From: CAVRXQ01 sp963725215
GTDB lineage: Bacteria > Actinomycetota > Acidimicrobiia > Acidimicrobiales > Bog-793
Assembly (NCBI GenBank): GCA_963725215.1
Contig: CAVRXQ010000002.1
Coordinates: 496,001 to 560,000, forward strand
Length of the DNA stretch: 64,000 nt
Direction of reading: 5' to 3'
The notes beneath the pieces were generated by a model. It was not told where the DNA came from and searched no databases. It was given only the letters and a program-made list of their open reading frames with translations. The translations under genes were made by a program, and so were the position numbers. How positions within the stretch are numbered: position 1 is the first letter of the stretch; each line of letters begins with the position of its first letter. Shown piece after piece: positions 58,841-64,000 of the stretch.

Positions 58841-59671
58841 TCACGCCGCCTGATCGGGCTCGCTGACCGCTGCCGCGGAAGACCGCGTAAGGCCGCGCGC
58901 ACCCGTCAGCCGTGCGGCGATTGCGACCGGAATGGCCGTGACGGCGAGGACAAAGGTCACGACCACGTTCACTTCCGGTAGTTGCTGGCCGAGACGAATC
59001 GCACCGAAAACCCACAGCGGCAACGTGTTCTGCGCCCCGGCCGTGAAGGTGGTGACGATCACTTCGTCGAAGCTCAGCGCGAATGCCAATAAGGCGCCGG
59101 AGATCAGAGCCGTCGACAAGGTCGGCAACATGACGTACCGGAAGGTCTGCAGCCCGTCGGCACCAAGGTCCATCGACGCCTCGGAGAGCGACGACGATGT
59201 GCGGCGCAGGCGCGCTATCACGTTGTTGTAGACGACGACGACGCAGAAAGTCGCATGGCCGATCACGATGGTCCACAACGACAGATTGATCCCCGCGAAA
59301 CTGAAGGCGGAGTTCAGCGCGATACCCGTGATGATTCCCGGAAGGGCGATCGGCAAGACAAGCAAAAGCGAAATCGTTTCGCGGCCGAAAAAGCGAAACC
59401 GGTAGACCCCGAAGGCCGCGGCGGATCCGAGCAGAAGCGCGATCGCAGTCGCGATCGCACCCGCCTTCAACGACAAGATGAGCGCCGCGCGCACTTGGGG
59501 GTCGTGCCACGCGACCGAGAACCATTTCGTGGAGAAGTGGTGTATCGGCCATGCCAGCACGTTTGACCTATCGAACGCGAACAGGACGATCGTCGCGATC
59601 GGGATGAACAAGAACGCCAGCACTCCCGCGACCCAGAAGCGCAAAATGACGCGGGCGATTCGGCTCTCCAT
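58841..59671 (-). CDS. potC: spermidine/putrescine-type ABC permease PotC
   Basis: A 276-residue inner-membrane subunit with six helices (first LRFWVAGVLAFLFIPIATIV) and the ATPase-contact loop SEASMDLGADGLQTFRYVMLP. Sequence context EVIVTTFTAGAQNTLPLWVF is the PotC hallmark. ATG 59671 overlaps the stop of the PotB gene; a GTG one codon earlier is equally in frame. Last gene of the potA-potD-potB-potC order. Confidence 0.9.
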   Translation of the reverse strand: MESRIARVILRFWVAGVLAFLFIPIATIVLFAFDRSNVLAWPIHHFSTKWFSVAWHDPQVRAALILSLKAGAIATAIALLLGSAAAFGVYRFRFFGRETISLLLVLPIALPGIITGIALNSAFSFAGINLSLWTIVIGHATFCVVVVYNNVIARLRRTSSSLSEASMDLGADGLQTFRYVMLPTLSTALISGALLAFALSFDEVIVTTFTAGAQNTLPLWVFGAIRLGQQLPEVNVVVTFVLAVTAIPVAIAARLTGARGLTRSSAAAVSEPDQAA

Positions 59672-60575
59672 CACATCGCCTCGAACGCACCAAAAAGGCG
59701 CGCGATCGTCAAATAGATCGTCATGATCACGATCGGCACGATCGCCAACGCGGCCGCGAACGGCAGGTTGTTCGCCGTTCCGATGTTGGCGTAGATCACG
59801 TTGCCGATGAAGTTCGAGCTCGCGCCGCCGATCAAAAGCGGCGTGATGAAGTCTCCGAGCGTGAGCGAGAAGGTGAAAATCGATCCCGCGACAACCCCCG
59901 GCAGCGCGAGCGGGAGGATCACCCCGAACAGCGTGCGGAGGTTGCGCGCGCCAAGGTCGGACGATGCTTCGATATACGAGTCGGGGATTCGTTCGAGCGC
60001 TCCGTAGACGGGGATGATCATGAACGGCAACCAGATGTAAGAGAACACGATCCACATCGCGACGTTCGTGTACCCGATGTTCGGGGCACCGAGTCCGAGG
60101 TGCTGGAACGTCCAGTTGAGCGTGCCGCCTTTTTGCAAGATGACGATCCACGAGTACACCCCGCGAGGTAGCTCGCCCACAACGGCAGCAAGACCAACGT
60201 GAAAAGAATCCGGCGCGTCCTCGTGGTGGCGACACGCGTCATGAAATAGGCGAATGGGAACGCCAACACCGCGTCGGTGATCGTCACGATCGCCGCCATC
60301 GCGAGCGTGCGTCCGATAATCGTCAGATACGTCGAGGTGAAGATCTGGCGGAAATTCGCCAGCGTGAACGAATGGACGAGATTGTTCGTATACGGATTCA
60401 CACTGAAAAACGCTGTGATCAGCATCACGACGAGCGACGCGACGTAGATGACCAGGAACCAGGCGAGCGGTGGCGAAAGGGTGAGGACGGCCCGCGCCCA
60501 GCCGCGACGCCACAGCGCCGCGGAGACGCGGACCGTCCTCTGCTCGGCGCGCGGCTGCGCGCCAAGTGCCGTCAT
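59671..60575 (-). pseudogene. potB: spermidine/putrescine-type ABC permease PotB, one-base frameshift
   Basis: Two frames make one PotB of about 301 residues. The first (ATG 60575) gives LSPPLAWFLVIYVASLVVML and LLPLWASYLA; the second gives VYSWIVILQKGGTLNW, the contact loop EASSDLGARNLRTLFGVILP and LGDFITPLLIGG. They join near 60159-60163, where adding one base restores LLPLWASYLARVYSW. All else is conserved, so an assembly indel is as likely as decay; if real, the importer is dead. Overlaps potC. Confidence 0.85.
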
Positions 60576-60591
60576 CGGTGTCGCAGTCCGG

Positions 60592-61809
60592 CTACCCGGT
60601 GATCTGGGTCCAGGCGCTCACCCACTGCTGGAAGGCAACGCAGGCGTTCTTGCCGTTGTCGCACGTCGACAGCGGGGTCTTCCAGAACTTCAGCGTCGAG
60701 AAGTACGACTCCGGCTCGTTCGCGTGGTACGCCGCGCAACCGCCCTTTTGCAGCTTGTTCATGATTGTGCAAGCGAGCTTGTTCGCCGGCGTCTCACCGA
60801 AGCTGAGCGCTTGCTCTGCTTGGACCTGAGGCGTCGACACCCACTTCATCCACATGTACGCGCAATTCGGATGAGGGGCCTTCGCCGCCAGCATCCAGGT
60901 GTCCGCCCATCCGGTCGCGCCCTCTTCGGGGATCGTGTCGGCCACCTTGTAGTGCGAGGACTGCAGCGCGTTTGTCTGGTACGGCCACGCCGCGCCGACG
61001 ACGGTCGTCCCCGAAGCGAACAGCGAGATCTCCTGCGAGGCGAGGTCCCAGTACTTCTTCACGAACGGCCGCTCCTGCTTCAGCAAATTGACCGCCGCGC
61101 TGAACTGGGACTGGGTGAGCTCGTAGGGGTCGGTGATCCCGAGCGACTTCTCGTGGTACGAGAGATATAAAGCCGCGTCCGCGATCTGGATCGGGTTGTT
61201 CGGGATCGTGATCTGTCCGGAGTAATTCTTCGAGTAGATCACCGACCATGACTTCGGCGGAGACGAGAACGTCTTTTGGCTGTACAGCAGGACGTTCGGT
61301 CCGAACTGCAGCGAGACCCCGTAGTGCACACCCTTGATCGTGTTGAACGGCGGAGCCTGCAAGAACGGGTGGAAGTTCTTCCAGTCCGGGATCAGGCCGA
61401 TGTTCACCGGACGGACGTCGCCCCCGTAGATGAGGCGGAGGTCCGCGTCGCCCGACGCTGAGACGAGGTCGTACTGGCCTCCCCCACCGTTTGCCATCAG
61501 CGCCACCATCTCACTCGAGGTCCCGGCGTACTTCGCGTTGACCTGGCAGCCGGTCTGACGCTCGAACGGCCTCACCCATTGAGGTTGCGCGTACCCCTCC
61601 CAGGCGATGAGGTTGAGCTGGCCCTCACCCTTGCCGATCTTCTTCAGCGTTGGCCACTTCGCGGTCGGAGGAGTGGGGCCAGACGTCCCTCCGGAATGAT
61701 GGGTCGACGCGCCCGCGAGCGCCGTCGACACGTAGGTCGCCAGCGACCCCGCCGCGACGATGGCGACCGTGGCGGACACCAGCCGCCATCGCTTCGTTCG
61801 CATGTTCAT
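60592..61809 (-). CDS. potD: spermidine/putrescine-type solute-binding protein PotD
   Basis: A 405-residue exported binding protein. Signal peptide RRWRLVSATVAIVAAG-like (as read: KRWRLVSATVAIVAAGSLAT) ends before a Ser/Thr/Pro linker; no lipobox cysteine. The mature part shows the polyamine-binder pattern LNLIAWEGYAQPQWV, FERQTGCQVNAKY, GQYDLVSASGDADL, and a late WADTWMLAAKAPHPNCAY. Four cysteines near the C-terminus are not typical of E. coli PotD and may form disulfides. The ATG overlaps the potA stop (ATGA). Ligand class inferred from similarity. Confidence 0.87.
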   Translation of the reverse strand: MNMRTKRWRLVSATVAIVAAGSLATYVSTALAGASTHHSGGTSGPTPPTAKWPTLKKIGKGEGQLNLIAWEGYAQPQWVRPFERQTGCQVNAKYAGTSSEMVALMANGGGGQYDLVSASGDADLRLIYGGDVRPVNIGLIPDWKNFHPFLQAPPFNTIKGVHYGVSLQFGPNVLLYSQKTFSSPPKSWSVIYSKNYSGQITIPNNPIQIADAALYLSYHEKSLGITDPYELTQSQFSAAVNLLKQERPFVKKYWDLASQEISLFASGTTVVGAAWPYQTNALQSSHYKVADTIPEEGATGWADTWMLAAKAPHPNCAYMWMKWVSTPQVQAEQALSFGETPANKLACTIMNKLQKGGCAAYHANEPESYFSTLKFWKTPLSTCDNGKNACVAFQQWVSAWTQITG

Positions 61810-62921
61810 ATCGCTTGATTCTCCTCTCCTGCTTGCTCCGGACCCTCGCCCCCCACGGACGTGGGCTCGATCTCGTACGCGTGCTCGGCGCGCCAAGAGA
61901 TCCGCACTCGGCGCCCGAGTTGCTCCTGGGCGTCAGCGGCGGCGGTCTCGAGGTTCTGTCGGATCGCGACAAGCGACCCACCGGCGTCGAGCGCGACGCG
62001 GTACCGGGTGACCATGCCGAGGTATGTCACCTCGTCGATCTGCCCATCCTCGACGGTCGCTTCGACGGGCGCGACATCTCCGTCTTCTAATATGCGGACT
62101 TTTTCTGGGCGAACGGTGTAGCGACGACCGTTGCGCTCGACGAGGTTTGAAACACCGATGAAGCCGGCGACGAAGGCCGTTTCGGGATGCTCGTACAACA
62201 CGAACGGCGCACCAAGCTGTTCGATGCGACCGCGGTTGAACACTGCGATGCGGTCGCTCATCGTGAGCGCCTCTTCCTGGTCGTGGGTCACGTAGACGAA
62301 GGTGATGCCGACCTCGCGTTGGATGCGCTTCAGTTCGAACTGCATCTCCTGGCGCAGCTTCAAATCGAGCGCGCCCAGCGGCTCATCGAGCAAAAGTACT
62401 TCCGGAGCGTTGACGATCGCCCGTGCTAGCGCGACACGCTGTCGCTGACCCCCGGAGAGTTGGACAGGCTTGCGCTTTCCGAGACCAGAGAGACGAACCA
62501 TCTCGAGCGCTTCTGTCGCACGCCGCCGACGCTCTTCACGCTGCACGCGGCGCACCTTGAGCCCGTACTCGACGTTTTCGAGCACGCTCATGTGCGGAAA
62601 GAGCGCGTAGTCCTGGAAGACGGTGTTCACGTCGCGAAGGTACGGCGGATCGTTCGTGACGTCCTTGCCGCCGAGCTCGACGCGACCAGAGTCTGGGCGC
62701 TCGAACCCCGCGATCACCCGCAGCATCGTTGTCTTGCCCGAGCCCGAGGGCCCGAGCATCGTGAAGAATTCGCCCTCGTAGATGTCAAGGTCGACACCGG
62801 CGACCGCGTCGACCGGGCCGAAGCTCTTGTGAACCTTGGTTAGTCGAACGGCAACGGGAGGGCTGACTCCGGGCGCGACAAAGGAGGCAGGCACCGGATC
62901 TTGCAGCGTCTCCACTCCCAT
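61806..62921 (-). CDS. potA: spermidine/putrescine-type ABC ATPase PotA
   Basis: A 371-residue ATPase: Walker A GPSGSGKTT, Q-loop VFQDYALFPHM, signature LSGGQRQRVALARA, Walker B VLLLDEP, D-loop LGALDLKLR, H-loop VTHDQEEALTMSDR, and a C-terminal TOBE domain (VEDGQIDEVTYLGMVTRYR). I chose ATG 62921; GTG 62960 is 13 codons upstream. First gene of the operon, so the promoter lies in 62922-63161. Overlaps potD by ATGA. Confidence 0.92.
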   Translation of the reverse strand: MGVETLQDPVPASFVAPGVSPPVAVRLTKVHKSFGPVDAVAGVDLDIYEGEFFTMLGPSGSGKTTMLRVIAGFERPDSGRVELGGKDVTNDPPYLRDVNTVFQDYALFPHMSVLENVEYGLKVRRVQREERRRRATEALEMVRLSGLGKRKPVQLSGGQRQRVALARAIVNAPEVLLLDEPLGALDLKLRQEMQFELKRIQREVGITFVYVTHDQEEALTMSDRIAVFNRGRIEQLGAPFVLYEHPETAFVAGFIGVSNLVERNGRRYTVRPEKVRILEDGDVAPVEATVEDGQIDEVTYLGMVTRYRVALDAGGSLVAIRQNLETAAADAQEQLGRRVRISWRAEHAYEIEPTSVGGEGPEQAGEENQAI

Positions 62922-63161
62922 CGTCGTGTGTCGACCGTCCTTCGGGCCGACCACGGCCACGGGTCTGACGGCTAACGGCTCACCGTAATGAAGTGGTCAC
63001 GCGACTGCAATTATCTTTGCACGGCCTAACGCACCTTCCGCGAGGTACGGGGCTTCTCGCCTGCTCATGACCCTGCTCGCCGTTGCCGAATTGGGCCCAA
63101 ATCCTGCGCGTTGGTGATCCCGCTCTTCGAGAGCTCGCCCATCTCCGCGAACCGCGGCGTC

Positions 63162-64000
63162 CTAATTCGAGGCGACGTGACTTGGTTGAGCCGGCAACTC
63201 GACGAGTGCCTCCAGGCCGCCACTCGGGAGGCCTTGGAGCGTGACGGTACCCCCGTGCAACACGGCGACTGATCTGACAATCGCCAATCCGAGTCCTGCC
63301 CCGTCTGTTTGGCCGACGCGGGCTACCGCGCGTCGGAATGGTTCGGTGAGCATGGGCACGAGATCTTCGGGTATCGACTCGCCGCTATTGGAAGTCTTCA
63401 CATAGACGATCCCGTCGCGCTGCCCGCAACTGATTTGCACGGATCCACCTTGATCGCAATGACGCGTAGCGTTGTCCACAAGATTGGTGACCATACGTTC
63501 CAGCAACAGACGTTCGCCGGTCATCTCCGCCGGCTCCAACACCTTCGTCACCTGTAGATCGCGTTCTTTGATTCGATCGTCATTGAATTCGAGTGCGTCC
63601 TCGCACGCCGTGGCGAGGTCGACGAATTCGACCACTCGGGAGCTTCGCTCGCTACTTGCGAGGGTGAGCAACGCTTCCACGAGACGCTCAGATTGGGCCA
63701 CCGAGTTCCGAACTCTCTCCGCCATCGCCTCGAGCTGCTGGGGAGTGCGATCCGGCTTCGCCAACGTGACATCAATCGCGGTACGCATCGCCGTAAGCGG
63801 CGTGCGGAGTTCGTGCGAAGCATTGGCGATGAAGTCTCGCTGACTCGAAAAGGCGGCATCGAGGCGGCCGAGCATCGAGTCGAAGGTCTCCGCGAGCTCC
63901 TTCAGCTCGTCGTCCGGACCTTCGAGCGCGACGCGCTCAGAGAGGTTCCCCTGCGAGGCGCGGCGCGCGGTGCCCGTGATCGTGCGGACGGGACGAAGGA
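63162..64000 (-). CDS. sensor histidine kinase, N-terminus outside the window
   Basis: The 279 residues present begin in a HAMP linker (VRTITGTARRASQGNL), followed by HisKA with the phosphorylated His in NASHELRTPLTAMR, and HATPase_c with N-box NLVDNATRHCD, GEPFRRA-like EPFRRAVARV and G-box DGAGLGLAIVRSVAVLHGG. It runs to a TAG at 63162. Sensor and membrane parts, and probably its response regulator, lie beyond base 64000. Same strand as the pot operon but 240 bases upstream of it; no evidence of a direct link. Confidence 0.92.
   Translation of the reverse strand, partial: LRPVRTITGTARRASQGNLSERVALEGPDDELKELAETFDSMLGRLDAAFSSQRDFIANASHELRTPLTAMRTAIDVTLAKPDRTPQQLEAMAERVRNSVAQSERLVEALLTLASSERSSRVVEFVDLATACEDALEFNDDRIKERDLQVTKVLEPAEMTGERLLLERMVTNLVDNATRHCDQGGSVQISCGQRDGIVYVKTSNSGESIPEDLVPMLTEPFRRAVARVGQTDGAGLGLAIVRSVAVLHGGTVTLQGLPSGGLEALVELPAQPSHVASN

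Overview
The window (64 kb, high G+C, many GTG and TTG starts) is chromosomal DNA of an actinobacterium. The block polA, rpsA, coaE and uvrB on one strand, with uvrA and uvrC nearby, is the classical actinobacterial arrangement. A type II fab cluster, menC (menaquinone), a DtxR-family regulator and several likely leaderless starts also fit Actinomycetota. A deep-branching class such as Acidimicrobiia is possible, but that is inference.

Layout. 1-5.5 kb: uvrC (cut by the window edge), nadA, uvrA. 5.5-14.6 kb: one minus-strand, translationally coupled locus with a solute-binding protein, two permeases, an ATPase, a calcineurin-like phosphoesterase (one-base frameshift), a TIGR03364-like FAD oxidoreductase, a phosphonatase-like HAD hydrolase and, after a short gap, a Rieske oxygenase of the glycine-betaine/choline type. 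I read it as uptake and oxidative breakdown of an aminophosphonate, possibly N-methylated. This is the best candidate for an undescribed pathway variant. 14.9-25.2 kb: a CAP-like secreted protein, a MOSC protein, uvrB, a PIG-V-like mannosyltransferase, coaE, rpsA, polA.

25.4-38.3 kb is an accessory, cell-surface region: a BcsA-like glycosyltransferase with PilZ domain, a G1 (eqolisin) peptidase, a four-repeat SpaA-like secreted protein, an 892-residue Ig-like repeat protein flanked by two paralogous PAS-type genes (one with and one without a LuxR helix-turn-helix), a small LuxR-type regulator and a dead IS256-family transposase. Long stretches without genes occur here.

38.7-43.7 kb: a DtxR-family regulator with altered primary metal-site residues, a coiled-coil protein, menC, a membrane protein, then a tRNA-Leu(CAA) whose 3' end and flank are duplicated 1,010 bp away around a decayed lipoprotein gene. 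43.9-49.9 kb: fabD (fused to a lipoyl-like domain), fabH, fabG, acpP, fabF and an AarF/UbiB kinase with a late frameshift. 50-64 kb: a FUSC transporter, a two-helix membrane protein, a KimA-like APC permease, an ECF sigma factor coupled to a DUF4349 membrane protein, a NatAB-type ABC exporter, a PotABCD-type polyamine importer (permease B frameshifted), and a sensor kinase cut by the window edge.

At least four conserved genes are broken by single-base or small indels. This looks as much like residual assembly error as real decay, so conclusions on gene inactivation are provisional.
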